Translations under genes and position numbers: made by a program
Source of the DNA: Myxococcales bacterium
GTDB taxonomy: Bacteria; Myxococcota_A; Polyangia; Polyangiales; Polyangiaceae
Direction of reading: 5' to 3'
DNA length: 64,000 nucleotides
Assembly (NCBI GenBank): GCA_016703425.1
Contig: JADJCA010000007.1
Span: 124,001-188,000 of the forward strand
The notes under the pieces: model-generated
The model's database searches: none
Told to the model about the DNA's origin: nothing
Seen by the model: only the letters and a program-made list of their open reading frames with translations
Shown: piece by piece, positions 17,517-26,292 of the stretch
Numbering within the stretch: position 1 is the stretch's first letter
Layout: each line of letters starts with the position of its first letter

Positions 17517-18341
17517 TCACTTGGCTTGAAACGGTCCGCTCGCGCCTTGGAAGACGAGCGGCTTCTTGCCGACGTTAGCCTCGTAGGCAGCGCGAAAATC
17601 GGGGTGCGCCATGCAGATGGCCTGGGCCTGCGCCTCGGCCTCGATGGCCGCCTCGAGGGGCATCGTGTGCTCGCTCTCGAGCATCTGCTTGGTCATCGCG
17701 TGCGCAAAGGCAGGGCCCGATGCGAGGCGGGTCGCGAGCGCCGTGGCCGCCTTGAGGCACTCGGCGGCCGGGACGACGCGCGTCGCGAGGCCGATGCGCA
17801 AGGCCTCCTCGGCGCCGATGACGTCACCGAGGAACAAGAGCTCGCTGGCGCGGCCGAGGCCGACGACGCGCGGGAGCAGGTACGCCGCGCCCATGTCGGC
17901 GCCACACAGGCCGACGCGCGGAAAGATGAAGCCGAACTTCGCGGTGTCGGCGGCGACGCGGAAGTCGCACGCGAGAGCCATGACGGCGCCGGCGCCGACG
18001 GCGACGCCGTTGATGGCGGCGACGACGGGCTTCCGAACGCGTCGGATGCTCGCGATGAGATCGCCGGTCATGCGCGTGAAAGCGACGAGGCCCGCCATGT
18101 CGCGCGAGAAGAGCTCGCCGATGATGTCCTCGACGTCGCCGCCGGAGCAGAAGCCGCGCCCTTCGCCCGTGAGGACCACGGCGCGCACTTCGTCGTGCTG
18201 GTTGAGCTCCTTCATGAAGGACGCGAGCTCGCCGTAGACCTCGAAGGTCAACGCGTTGAGACGCTCAGGGCGATCGAGCGTGACGGTGCCCACGCCGCCC
18301 TCGAGCGTGAAGCGAAACGACTTGGGCGAGAGTGCCGCCAT
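17517..18341 (-). CDS. Enoyl-CoA hydratase/isomerase family protein
   Basis: The ATG at 18341 overlaps the RidA stop (TGATG) and starts a 274-residue crotonase-fold protein. The oxyanion-hole motifs GRGFCSGGDVEDI and NGVAVGAGAVMALACDFRVA are intact, and FIFPRVGLCGADMGAAYLLPR follows. The acidic residue usual in hydratases near the second motif is replaced by GADMG, so hydration versus isomerisation or ring hydrolysis cannot be decided by eye. The gene is tightly coupled to ridA and upstream of the dehydrogenase, placing it in the same beta-oxidation-like sequence. Confidence 0.88.
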   Translation of the reverse strand: MAALSPKSFRFTLEGGVGTVTLDRPERLNALTFEVYGELASFMKELNQHDEVRAVVLTGEGRGFCSGGDVEDIIGELFSRDMAGLVAFTRMTGDLIASIRRVRKPVVAAINGVAVGAGAVMALACDFRVAADTAKFGFIFPRVGLCGADMGAAYLLPRVVGLGRASELLFLGDVIGAEEALRIGLATRVVPAAECLKAATALATRLASGPAFAHAMTKQMLESEHTMPLEAAIEAEAQAQAICMAHPDFRAAYEANVGKKPLVFQGASGPFQAK

Positions 18342-18754
18342 CACGAACCGCCCTTGAGCATGGCCACGGCCTCGATCTCCACGAAGGCGCCGGGCTCGAG
18401 GAGGCCGGCGACTTTGACCAAGCTCATGGCCGGGTAGTACTTGCCGAAGCGCGTCCGCCAGCCTTCGCCGATGCCCGCCGTGGCGGCGCGGTATTGCTCG
18501 AGGTCGGTGACGAAGATGAGCAACTTGACGATGTTCTCGACGCCGCCACCGGCCTCGCGCACGACGGCAATGACGTTGTCGAGGGCCTTCAGGAACTGCG
18601 TCGTGAAGTCTGGTGACACGATGTGCGCGTTTTCGTCCCAGGCGATTTGCCCCGAGACGTGGACCATCTTTCCTTCGGCCACGATGCCGTTGGAGTAGCC
18701 GCGCGGACGCGCAAAATTCGGAGGGCTTACGATGCGCTTGTCGAGCATGATCAC
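18341..18754 (-). CDS. RidA (YjgF/YER057c) family enamine/imine deaminase
   Basis: This 137-residue protein has the RidA fold with GKMVHVSGQIAWD, the conserved VKLLIFVTDL and the C-terminal LLEPGAFVEIEAVAM. RidA proteins hydrolyse reactive enamines and imines to carbonyls and ammonia. Family members found beside CoA-ester catabolic genes often deal with amino-substituted ring intermediates, as in 2-aminobenzoyl-CoA degradation. The frame starts with GTG at 18754 seven bases after a GGA; an ATG at 18748 is an alternative. It lies 33 bases downstream of the TsaC/Sua5 gene. Confidence 0.87.
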   Translation of the reverse strand: MIMLDKRIVSPPNFARPRGYSNGIVAEGKMVHVSGQIAWDENAHIVSPDFTTQFLKALDNVIAVVREAGGGVENIVKLLIFVTDLEQYRAATAGIGEGWRTRFGKYYPAMSLVKVAGLLEPGAFVEIEAVAMLKGGS

Positions 18755-18787
18755 TCGTTTCCGTGAGGATAGTGCTCGCGAAGTACC

Positions 18788-19786
18788 CTACGCCTGGGCG
18801 CGCCGCAACCGATCCCGGACCGCGAGCCAGGCGTCGTCGTCGGGCACCGCTTCGACGAGCAGCACGTCGGCGCCCGCCGCGTCGGCGTCGTGGAGCGCGC
18901 CAAAAAGTGCCGCTGCGTAGCCAACCGCGTCGTCGGGCATGGCCACGACGGTGGCGCCGCGAACGGAGGCCGGCGGCGCCCCGCGCGTGAGGACGACGAG
19001 GCGAGCCCCCTCGTCGCGAAGCAACTCCACGGCGGCCCACACCTGTTCGGGCGCCAGCACACCGAGCCGCGCCCTCGGCGCGTAGTGCCGCGCGTCCATG
19101 CCCGGAGACGCACGCGTCCCCTCGCCGGCCACAACGGACTCTTCGACCACGAGCTCGGCCAGCACGGTCCGCAGTTCGAGGACCGAGAGCGCGCCGGGGC
19201 GCAAGAGCCGCGGCGGCGATGAGGTGAGGTCCACCACGGTCGATTCAATCCCGTGCCGCGTGGTGCCTGCGTCGAGCACCAAGTCGACGCGCTCGCCGAG
19301 CGAACGAACAACGTGCGCCGCAGAGGTTGGCGATGGCGTTTGGTAGCGATTGGCACTCGGCGCCGCCAACGGCTCGCCGACAGCCGCGAGCAGCGCACGC
19401 GCCACGGCGTGATCGGGCGAGCGAACCGCCACGGTCGCGCCGCCTCCCGTCAGCTCGAGCGGGACGTGGTCGGCGCGCGAGACGACGAGCGTCAAGGGAC
19501 CGGGGAAGAAGCGAGACGCGAGCGCGGTGGCGTGGTCGGGCCAGTCACGCGCCAGCGCCGCGGCACCGCGCGCGTCGGCGACGTGCGCAATGAGGGGGTG
19601 CGTGGCCGGTCGCCCCTTCGCTTCGAAGATCTTCGCGAGGGCTCGGGCATCGAGCGCGCGGGCCGCGAGGCCGTAAACGGTCTCGGTGGGCATGGCGACG
19701 AGGCCACCGGCGCGAAGGATCGCGGCGGCCTCTTCGATGACGCTGGCGTCGGGCGCCTCGGGGTCGACGCGAATCACGCGGGGCAT
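18788..19786 (-). CDS. tsaC: L-threonylcarbamoyladenylate synthase (Sua5/YrdC/TsaC family)
   Basis: The N-terminal YrdC-like domain has the nucleotide-binding features KGRP and PSAN, and MPTETVYGL at the start of the fold. The C-terminal half (about residues 215-330) matches the Sua5 extension, so this is the long Sua5 type rather than short TsaC. It makes threonylcarbamoyl-AMP from threonine, bicarbonate and ATP, the first step of the t6A modification at position 37 of ANN-decoding tRNAs. The ATG at 19786 was preferred; a GTG at 19804 adds six residues. It may share a transcript with ridA and the CoA-ester genes, which is odd for a housekeeping gene. Confidence 0.9.
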   Translation of the reverse strand: MPRVIRVDPEAPDASVIEEAAAILRAGGLVAMPTETVYGLAARALDARALAKIFEAKGRPATHPLIAHVADARGAAALARDWPDHATALASRFFPGPLTLVVSRADHVPLELTGGGATVAVRSPDHAVARALLAAVGEPLAAPSANRYQTPSPTSAAHVVRSLGERVDLVLDAGTTRHGIESTVVDLTSSPPRLLRPGALSVLELRTVLAELVVEESVVAGEGTRASPGMDARHYAPRARLGVLAPEQVWAAVELLRDEGARLVVLTRGAPPASVRGATVVAMPDDAVGYAAALFGALHDADAAGADVLLVEAVPDDDAWLAVRDRLRRAQA

Positions 19787-19910
19787 GGGCTGACCGCGTA
19801 CCACGGGACCGACGCCACCGGCGTGCCGGTGCGCATCGAAGTCGTCGCCCCGAAGGCCTGAGCGCGACTACCCATACCGGTCGACGCCGCCTTGGGTGTA
19901 CGGTCGGGCG

Positions 19911-20576
19911 GTGAGTCGAGCCGCGTCGCTGTCGTTCTTGTTTCCCCTCCTTGCTTCGTGCGGCGCGCCAACTGCGGCGGCCCCCTCCTCCACGACGCCT
20001 GCGGTTGCCGGCGCCGGCGCCGGCGCGACCGCGACCGCGACCGCGACCACAAAGCCTGCGGCGCCTCTCGGAGACGCAGACGCTTCGCTCCCCGCCGCAC
20101 GAACCGTCGCCCCGTCTGCGCTCGGGTCAAAAGTTGGCTCGGTGCGGGGCCGTGATGCGACACGACTCGGTGATCCGGCGCCCGCGGCGTGCGTGCAAGG
20201 TGTTGGCGCGATGGCGCCCGCCCCGCGTGCCGCGGCCCTCGCGAAAGCGTGCGCGCCTGGTGCCGCTGCCGGCGCCCCCGCCGCGTCGCTTGCGCTAGGA
20301 GACTCGGCCGCCGCGGCGGCCGTGCCCTTCGCCGCCGAAGCGGGCGCTTGTTACCGCTTCGCCGTCGCCGCCGAGCCGAAGGTCGAAGGCTTCGTGCTCG
20401 TCGTCATGGATGCCAACGGAGGAGTCGCGCTCGAGGCAAAGACCGACGACGCGCTCTTGTTCGCGCCGGCCGACGGCCCGCTCTGCTTCTCGTCCTCGAG
20501 CGCGAGTCGCGTCCTCGTGAGCGCGCGGCGCGGTGCGGGCACCGGCGCGCTGCAAGTCGTCCGCGTACGCGACTGA
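19911..20576 (+). CDS. Ala-rich lipoprotein of unknown function
   Basis: The GTG at 19911 gives a short lipoprotein signal ending LLASC, better than the open frame starting at 19896. The mature part is Ala/Thr-rich, including an Ala-Thr repeat encoded by repeated gcgaccgcgacc units, and the C-terminal 90 residues look folded (CYRFAVAAEPKVEGFVLVVM). Two Cys pairs may form disulphides. The family was not recognised. Confidence 0.65.
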   Translation: MSRAASLSFLFPLLASCGAPTAAAPSSTTPAVAGAGAGATATATATTKPAAPLGDADASLPAARTVAPSALGSKVGSVRGRDATRLGDPAPAACVQGVGAMAPAPRAAALAKACAPGAAAGAPAASLALGDSAAAAAVPFAAEAGACYRFAVAAEPKVEGFVLVVMDANGGVALEAKTDDALLFAPADGPLCFSSSSASRVLVSARRGAGTGALQVVRVRD

Positions 20577-20934
20577 CGAGCGACAAAATAGGCGAAGCGG
20601 ACACTCCCTCCGCAAAGAGCGCCCGCTTCTGAACAAATCGATTGCGAAGGACGAGTTACGAGAACTCGGCGGAGTGGTGTTCCGCGCTTTCGCGGGGAGC
20701 CACCGTGTCGGTCATGGTTTGTCTATCTGCACACCGCGGGCCACCGAACCGCACCGCACATTTCTCGATAATTGGCAGGTATTTCGTATTCCAATGTGCG
20801 CCATTGGGGCCGGGGTGATCCACGCCGGTGAGGCGAGGAGACACCGCTCGCGAGAGCGAGCCGCGGTTCGCCAACGGCCCGCGTGGCTCGCGCACCTGAA
20901 AGCGCCGCGCCCATGCCCGTCATCCGGGACGTCA
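20577..20934. other. Intergenic region without a recognisable gene
   Basis: The stretch holds an AT-rich island at about 20759-20803 (TTTCTCGATAATTGGCAGGT and beyond) and short hairpins, for example CCGCG-CTTT-CGCGG near 20690 and CTCGC-GAGA-GCGAG near 20850. Open frames on both strands lack start signals and GC3 bias. A small RNA is possible but nothing supports it directly. Confidence 0.3.
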
Positions 20935-20955
20935 AGGCGCGCCTCAGGCGCGCCT
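20935..20955 (-). terminator. Terminator hairpin of the exporter operon
   Basis: A perfect 9-bp stem AGGCGCGCC/GGCGCGCCT with a 3-base loop overlaps the last base of the permease stop codon on the minus strand. Only two U residues follow, so it is a GC-rich candidate. Confidence 0.45.
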
Positions 20956-22184
20956 CACTCGTAACGAAGGGCGACGATGGGATCGAGCTTCGAGGCCCGG
21001 TGCGCCGGGAAGAAGCCGAAGACGACGCCGATGCCGCCGCTCACCGCGAGGGCGGCTCCCAGCGCGACGGGGCTCGCCGACATCGCCCAACCGAGCGCTG
21101 ACGCGATGCCGAACACCGCAGCCCAGCCGAGCGCCGTACCGAAGAGGCCGCCGAGCGCCGAGAGCACCACGGCCTCCACGAGAAACTGGCGGCGAATGTC
21201 GGCGGCGCGCGCGCCTACGGCCATGCGAATGCCGATCTCGCGCGTCCGTTCGGTGACGCTCACGAGCATGATGTTCATGACGCCGATGCCGCCAACGACG
21301 AGGCTGATGGCGGCGATGGTCACGAGGAGCACCGTCAAGACGACGAAGACGCCGCGCTGAATCTCTTGAAACTGCTTCTGCGTACGGACAAGGAAGTCCG
21401 GCTCCTTGTCCGGGTCGATGCGATGCCGCTGCCGGAGCACCGACTCGACTTGCGCGACGGCGCGATCCGTCGTGTCGATGGAGGCCGCAGAAGCGACCAT
21501 CCAGTGGATCTGCCCCGCGGGCATCCGAAGGTGCCTCGCGCGGAGCGAGGCGATGGGCATGATCACCGAGTCGTCTTGATCGCTGCCGAAGCTCGAGCCT
21601 TTGCCGGCCAAGAGACCGACGACGCGGTAGGGGTATTTGCCGATGCGGATGACGCGCCCAACGGGGTCTTCGCTCCCGAAGAGCCGCTCGCGCACCGTCT
21701 GACCGATGACGCACACCTTCGCCTTGGTGGCTTCGTCGTTCTCCGTCCACCGCTCGCCGCGCTCGAAGCTCCACGAGTGCGCGTCAAAATAGGGCAGCTT
21801 CGCGCCGAGGACCGCTGTCGTGTGCGTTTGCACGCCGGCCGAGAGCTGCGCGCGGACTTGGAGCATCGGGCTCACGTGCTTGAGGCTCACCGACTCGCGC
21901 ACGACGGCCTTCGCGTCCTCCTCCGAGAGCTTCACGGCAGCGCGGCCGCGCGCGCCCGACGCGGCGACGTCTTGCGGAATGATGAAGATGAGGTTCGAGC
22001 CGATGGAGTCGATCTGCCGCGCCACGACGTCGCGAGCCCCGGTGCCGAGGGCCGTCACGATGACGACGGCGGCGACGCCGATGAGGATGCCGAGGATCGT
22101 GAGGCCGGCGCGGAGCGCGCTTCGCTGGAGCGCACGAAGCGCGAGGCGCACGGCCATGGCGGTGGAGCGGAGGCCGTCCGACAT
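20955..22184 (-). CDS. MacB-type ABC transporter permease (second copy)
   Basis: The 409-residue protein has one N-terminal helix (LTILGILIGVAAVVIVTALG), a large periplasmic domain with VVARQIDSIGSNLIFI and PYRVVGLLAGKG, and three C-terminal helices around GGIGVMNIMLVSVTERTREIGIRM, the MacB core signature. The start at 22184 forms a TGATG overlap with the upstream permease; a GTG one codon earlier is also possible. MacB permeases export peptides, toxins or lipoprotein cargo with a MacA-like adaptor by mechanotransmission rather than lumenal transport. Two non-identical permeases suggest a heterodimer. Confidence 0.9.
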   Translation of the reverse strand: MSDGLRSTAMAVRLALRALQRSALRAGLTILGILIGVAAVVIVTALGTGARDVVARQIDSIGSNLIFIIPQDVAASGARGRAAVKLSEEDAKAVVRESVSLKHVSPMLQVRAQLSAGVQTHTTAVLGAKLPYFDAHSWSFERGERWTENDEATKAKVCVIGQTVRERLFGSEDPVGRVIRIGKYPYRVVGLLAGKGSSFGSDQDDSVIMPIASLRARHLRMPAGQIHWMVASAASIDTTDRAVAQVESVLRQRHRIDPDKEPDFLVRTQKQFQEIQRGVFVVLTVLLVTIAAISLVVGGIGVMNIMLVSVTERTREIGIRMAVGARAADIRRQFLVEAVVLSALGGLFGTALGWAAVFGIASALGWAMSASPVALGAALAVSGGIGVVFGFFPAHRASKLDPIVALRYE

Positions 22185-23401
22185 CACTCGGTCCTCAGAG
22201 CTTCGATGGGATCGAGCGTGGAGGCGCGGCGCGCCGGCAAGAACCCGAAGGTGATGCCGATGGCGGCGCTGGTGCCGAGGGCCACGAGCATCGACGTGAG
22301 CGTCGGCACGACGGGCCAGTCGAGGGCGAAGCCGAGGCCCAGCGCACAGGCCGTTCCGAGCAGGAGCCCCAAGACGCCGCCCCCGAGGCTCAGCACCACA
22401 GCCTCCACAAGGAACTGCGAGAGGATGTCGTCGCGGCGCGCGCCGATGGACATGCGGATGCCGATCTCGCGGGTGCGCTCCGAGACGCTGACGAGCATGA
22501 TGTTCATGACGCCAACGCCGCCGACGATGAGGCTCACGGCGGCGACGCCGAGGAGGAGCGCGGAGAGCGCCCCCGAGATGCCGCGCTCGGCTCGGCGAAG
22601 TTCCGCCTGTGAGCCCACCTTGAAGTCGTCGTCGGCGCCGTCCGGCAGCCGATGCCGCTGGCGCAAGATGGCCGCGACCTGCGCGATGGCGCGATCGGTC
22701 ACCTCTTCGCTGCGCGCGCTCGCCATGATCATGTCAGCGCGGCCCTGCCAGGTCACCGAGACTCGCGCGCGGTAGCTGCCGATGGGCATGACCACGCGAT
22801 CGTCTTGGTCTTCGCCGAAGAGCGACGTCCCGCGCTCCTTCATGACACCAATGATTCGGTACGGTGCGCGCCCGATGCGGATGATCTGGCCGACGGGATC
22901 TTCCGTGGGCGCGAAGAGGCGCCGCACGACCACGGAGCCGACGAGGCACACCTTGGTCTTGAGCAGCTCGTCGGATTCGGTCCACAGCTGACCGCGCTCG
23001 ACCTCGAACTTTCGCACCTCAAAATACGGGAGCGTCGTGCCGACGATGGTCGTGGCGGCGTTCTTCTCGCCGCGAACGATGTGCGAGAAGGTCTGGAGGA
23101 ACGGCGCCGCGGCGACGACGCTGCTGGCCTCGCGGGCGATGGCCTTGGCGTCGCCGTCGGTGAGGCGACCGCCGCGCCGAACGCCGCGCTGCTGGATCGG
23201 CCGCGGCGAGACGAAGAGCGCGTTGGCGGCGAAGCTATCGATCTGTCCGCCGACCTTCGACGACGCCGCCTGCGAGAGCGCCGTCACCATGACGACGGCG
23301 GCGACGCCGATGAGAATGCCGAGCACCGTCAAGAGCGAGCGAGACTTGTGCCGCGCGATGGACGCGAGCGACAACCGGATGGCGGGGACGCCGAACTTCA
23401 T
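22184..23401 (-). CDS. MacB-type ABC transporter permease (first copy)
   Basis: The 405-residue protein has the same layout as the neighbouring permease: helix LLTVLGILIGVAAVVMVTAL, periplasmic domain, then GGVGVMNIMLVSVSERTREIGIRM and FLPARRASTLDPIEALRTE at the end. The periplasmic domain differs clearly from that of the second copy. Its ATG overlaps the ATPase stop as ATGA. Stoichiometry as a heterodimer with the second permease is inferred from adjacency and similarity. Confidence 0.9.
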   Translation of the reverse strand: MKFGVPAIRLSLASIARHKSRSLLTVLGILIGVAAVVMVTALSQAASSKVGGQIDSFAANALFVSPRPIQQRGVRRGGRLTDGDAKAIAREASSVVAAAPFLQTFSHIVRGEKNAATTIVGTTLPYFEVRKFEVERGQLWTESDELLKTKVCLVGSVVVRRLFAPTEDPVGQIIRIGRAPYRIIGVMKERGTSLFGEDQDDRVVMPIGSYRARVSVTWQGRADMIMASARSEEVTDRAIAQVAAILRQRHRLPDGADDDFKVGSQAELRRAERGISGALSALLLGVAAVSLIVGGVGVMNIMLVSVSERTREIGIRMSIGARRDDILSQFLVEAVVLSLGGGVLGLLLGTACALGLGFALDWPVVPTLTSMLVALGTSAAIGITFGFLPARRASTLDPIEALRTE

Positions 23402-24648
23402 GCGCCTCGGCGGACTGAGCTACGCGTCGCGAGGAGGCTGGCGAAGGCCCGAATCAGGACCATGTGCGAGACGAGGAGCGCTGCAGCAAAGGCGAGGAGC
23501 CCCGCGAGGAACGCGAAGAGCGCGCCGCCCGTGAGCGCGGCGACCTCAAGGGTCTTCCCGAAGAGCGCGACGCGCTTCGGGCCCCACACGACGCCGAGGA
23601 CGCCGAAGGAGACGAGCCACGCGAGGGCCACGCGAAAGGCGAGCTGGCTTCGTTGCTCGCCGCGCGGCGGCGCTCCCTGCGCGCGCTTCACGTGGCGCAC
23701 GGCGAAGAAGGCGCCGGCCACCAGCGCGAAGACCATCGGCATGACGGGGCCGACCTCGCCCAGCGCGATCTTGTCGTAGGCGAGCCCTGCTCCGGCGCCA
23801 ACGAGCGCCGTCAAGACCGACACGAGCGTCGTTCGCGGTGGGAGCGTCGTGTGCTCAGCTTCGCCGCGAAGGAGGCCCGAGCCCGCGAGCGCGACGTCGG
23901 CCGGCGCCATGGCGGAGAGCTCCGCTGCCGCGTCTCTCGGCGTGTGCCGCTCGTCCTTCTCGATGATGCCGTCTTTCACCCAGATCACGCGCGACGCGCA
24001 AGCCGCGATGTCGGGCTCGTGGGTCACGAGGACGATGGTGATGCCGCGCTCACGGTTGAGCCGCTGAAGCACCGAGAGGACCTCGAAGCTCGTGCGCGTG
24101 TCGAGGTTGCCTGTGGGCTCGTCGGCCAAGAGCAACTCTGGCTCGCTCACGAGCGCCCGCGCGATGGCCACGCGCTGCTGCTGCCCGCCCGAGAGCTGGT
24201 TGGGTGTATGGTGCACCCGATCGGCGAGGCCCACGATACCGAGGGCCAGGAGCGCGCGCTCTCGCCGCTCCGCCGTGGCGACGCCGCGGTAGAAGAGCGG
24301 CAGCTCGCAGTTTTCGAGCGCCGTCGTTCGCGGCAAGAGGTTGAAGCCCTGGAAGATGAAGCCGATGAGGCGGTTTCGGACGAGGGCGCGGCCGTCGTTC
24401 GAGCGGTCGCCCACGTCGAGGCCCGCCAGCTCGTAGGTGCCGCGCGTGGGCCGGTCGAGGCAGCCCAAGATGTTCATCAGCGTCGACTTGCCGGAGCCGC
24501 TGGTGCCGACGATGGCGACGAACTCGCCCCGCTCGATGGTGAGGTCGACCTCGCGGAGCGCGTGCACGAGCCCCGCCTCCGACGCGTAGTCTTTGACGAC
24601 GCCGCGGAGGCGCACGAGCGTTCCGCGGGGCAGAGCCGCGGCCGCCAT
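23398..24648 (-). CDS. MacB-type ABC ATPase with fused C-terminal membrane domain
   Basis: Residues 1-235 are a standard LolD/MacB-type nucleotide-binding domain: Walker A GTSGSGKS (48-55), signature LSGGQ (152-156), Walker B LLLADE (172-177), H-loop His at 210. Instead of ending there, the protein continues to 416 residues. About four hydrophobic helices follow, near 275-290, 302-318, 336-354 and 370-395. In classical MacB the NBD is fused to the permease; here the fused helices are not the permease, which is supplied twice by separate genes. The helices may anchor the ATPase. The ATG overlaps the adaptor stop (TGATG). Confidence 0.87.
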   Translation of the reverse strand: MAAAALPRGTLVRLRGVVKDYASEAGLVHALREVDLTIERGEFVAIVGTSGSGKSTLMNILGCLDRPTRGTYELAGLDVGDRSNDGRALVRNRLIGFIFQGFNLLPRTTALENCELPLFYRGVATAERRERALLALGIVGLADRVHHTPNQLSGGQQQRVAIARALVSEPELLLADEPTGNLDTRTSFEVLSVLQRLNRERGITIVLVTHEPDIAACASRVIWVKDGIIEKDERHTPRDAAAELSAMAPADVALAGSGLLRGEAEHTTLPPRTTLVSVLTALVGAGAGLAYDKIALGEVGPVMPMVFALVAGAFFAVRHVKRAQGAPPRGEQRSQLAFRVALAWLVSFGVLGVVWGPKRVALFGKTLEVAALTGGALFAFLAGLLAFAAALLVSHMVLIRAFASLLATRSSVRRGA

Positions 24649-25928
24649 CAGAACGGTCCCTTCTTCTTCGGCGAGGCGACCTCGTCGGTGACGAGTTTGT
24701 CGTCGGGCGAGAGGCCACCCAAGAGCTCCGTCTGAATGCCGTCGGAGACGCCGATCTTGACGACGCGCGGCTCGGCTTTTTCGTCGGGCGGCGCGCCCAC
24801 GAGGACGTGCACGCGGCCCTCGCCCTTGGCGAGCGGCGCGTCGGGCGGCGCCGGCAGCGGCTTGCCGTTGGGGCCGTCCGGCGGCGTCGGCTTGTAGCGA
24901 AGCGCGGCGTTGACGATGCGCTGCTTGTCCTTCACTTCCTTGGTGCGAATCGTGATGGTCGCCGTCATGCCGGGGCGGAGCTTCTCGTCGGGGTTGTCGA
25001 TCTCGACGACGGCCGGGTACGTGATGACGCCCTGCACGTTGTTGGGGCTGAAGCGCACCTGCTTCACGACGCCGCGGAAGACGTCGCCGGGGAAGGCGTC
25101 CACGACCGCATCCGTGGTCATGCCCTCTTTGAGTTTGCCGACGTCGGCCTCGTCGACGTCAGCCAAGACGCGCATCTTTCGAAGGTCCTGCGCGATGAGA
25201 AAGAGCGTCGGCGCCTGGAAGCTCGCGACGACGGTCGCGCCGGGATCGATGGTGCGCGACACGACGACGCCGTCGACCGGCGAGAGGATGCGTGTATACG
25301 TCACGTTTGTGCGCGAGGCGCGCAGCTGCGCCTCGATGGCGCCGATGGACGCTTGTTGCGCCTGGACGGCCGCCAGGGCCACGTTGCCTTGACCGCGGAG
25401 CGTGTCGACCTCGGCCTTGCTGGCGAGGTTTTGCGCGAACAGCTTCTCGACGCGATCGAGCGCGACGCGCGCGTTTTCGGCGGAGGCGCGCGCGCTGGCG
25501 AGCTGAGCTCGTTGGGCTGCGAGGTTCGCCTCCCCTTGCGCCACCTGCGTCGTCGAAAGCGTCGAGTCGATCTCGGCGAGCACCTCGCCGGCCTTCACCG
25601 GCGAGTTGAAGTCGACGAGGACCTTGGTGACGCGGCCGTTGGCCTGCGCCCCGACGCTCACCTGCAGCAGCGGCTGCACGGTGCCGGTCGCCGTCACCTT
25701 CTCGACGACCTCGCCGGTGGTGAGGGCCTGCGTCATGTACTTGGACGCGGCCGGCGGCTTGTTCCGAGCGCGCACGACGACGGCCGCGCCCACGAGCAGC
25801 GCCACGGCGCCCAAAAGGACGCCGCGCCGGAGCCACCGCCTGCCCCCCTCCTCGCGCGCCAGCGCCGCGCGAAGCTCTTCTTCTCTCTTGGTCGAGCCGT
25901 CGGGCAGTGCCGCCTGTGACGTTTCCAT
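24648..25928 (-). CDS. MacA-like periplasmic adaptor (HlyD family)
   Basis: The ATG at 25928 gives a 426-residue membrane-fusion protein; the upstream extension of the frame is not protein-like. After a basic N-terminus there is one helix (GVLLGAVALLVGAAVVV), then the lipoyl half VSVGAQANGRVTKVLVDFNS, an alpha-helical hairpin rich in Ala/Gln/Arg (about 125-200), and the second lipoyl half LSPVDGVVVSRTIDPGATVV. Beta-barrel and membrane-proximal domains follow. It would bridge the inner-membrane ABC exporter to an outer-membrane TolC-like channel, which is not encoded here. Confidence 0.9.
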   Translation of the reverse strand: METSQAALPDGSTKREEELRAALAREEGGRRWLRRGVLLGAVALLVGAAVVVRARNKPPAASKYMTQALTTGEVVEKVTATGTVQPLLQVSVGAQANGRVTKVLVDFNSPVKAGEVLAEIDSTLSTTQVAQGEANLAAQRAQLASARASAENARVALDRVEKLFAQNLASKAEVDTLRGQGNVALAAVQAQQASIGAIEAQLRASRTNVTYTRILSPVDGVVVSRTIDPGATVVASFQAPTLFLIAQDLRKMRVLADVDEADVGKLKEGMTTDAVVDAFPGDVFRGVVKQVRFSPNNVQGVITYPAVVEIDNPDEKLRPGMTATITIRTKEVKDKQRIVNAALRYKPTPPDGPNGKPLPAPPDAPLAKGEGRVHVLVGAPPDEKAEPRVVKIGVSDGIQTELLGGLSPDDKLVTDEVASPKKKGPF

Positions 25929-26292
25929 GTTCCGCCTTGGTAGGTCTTCGTAGGACGCCGGGAGAAAATTTCGCCCGCCGCCGCGAGCGCGCGAGCTTTG
26001 CTCCTTATAGTGGCGACCGACTCCGGACGCCCAGGCTCGCTGGATTGTTCCCAGCGCGCTTTCCCGGCCCGCCGGCCTAGCCCGGCGGACGATTCTACCC
26101 CCAGCTTCGACGGGGCCCACCCAAGAAACCCCGCGTTTCTTTGTCGGAACCTATGTGCTTGCGGTATCGTCCACGTCCCCGAACGGCCTCGCGCTCACGT
26201 CGGACCTGTTCCGGCGCGGGCGAACGCACTCGCCAGCGATGGTGCGCGCGATGGCGAACGTGACGGCGTCCGCACTACCGTCCGCACTACGC
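25929..26292. promoter_or_regulatory. Divergent promoter region between exporter and sigma-factor genes
   Basis: No gene is seen. A perfect 7-bp hairpin CCGCCGG-CCTAGC-CCGGCGG lies at 26069-26088, and an AT-rich TTATAGT occurs near 26005. Promoters for both directions are expected here. Because the sigma factor start is uncertain, its leader could be shorter. Confidence 0.35.

Noticed and set aside
20577..20954. Small RNA gene in the AT-rich intergenic island
   Set aside because: Short hairpins exist but no promoter-terminator pair or known RNA family could be recognised.
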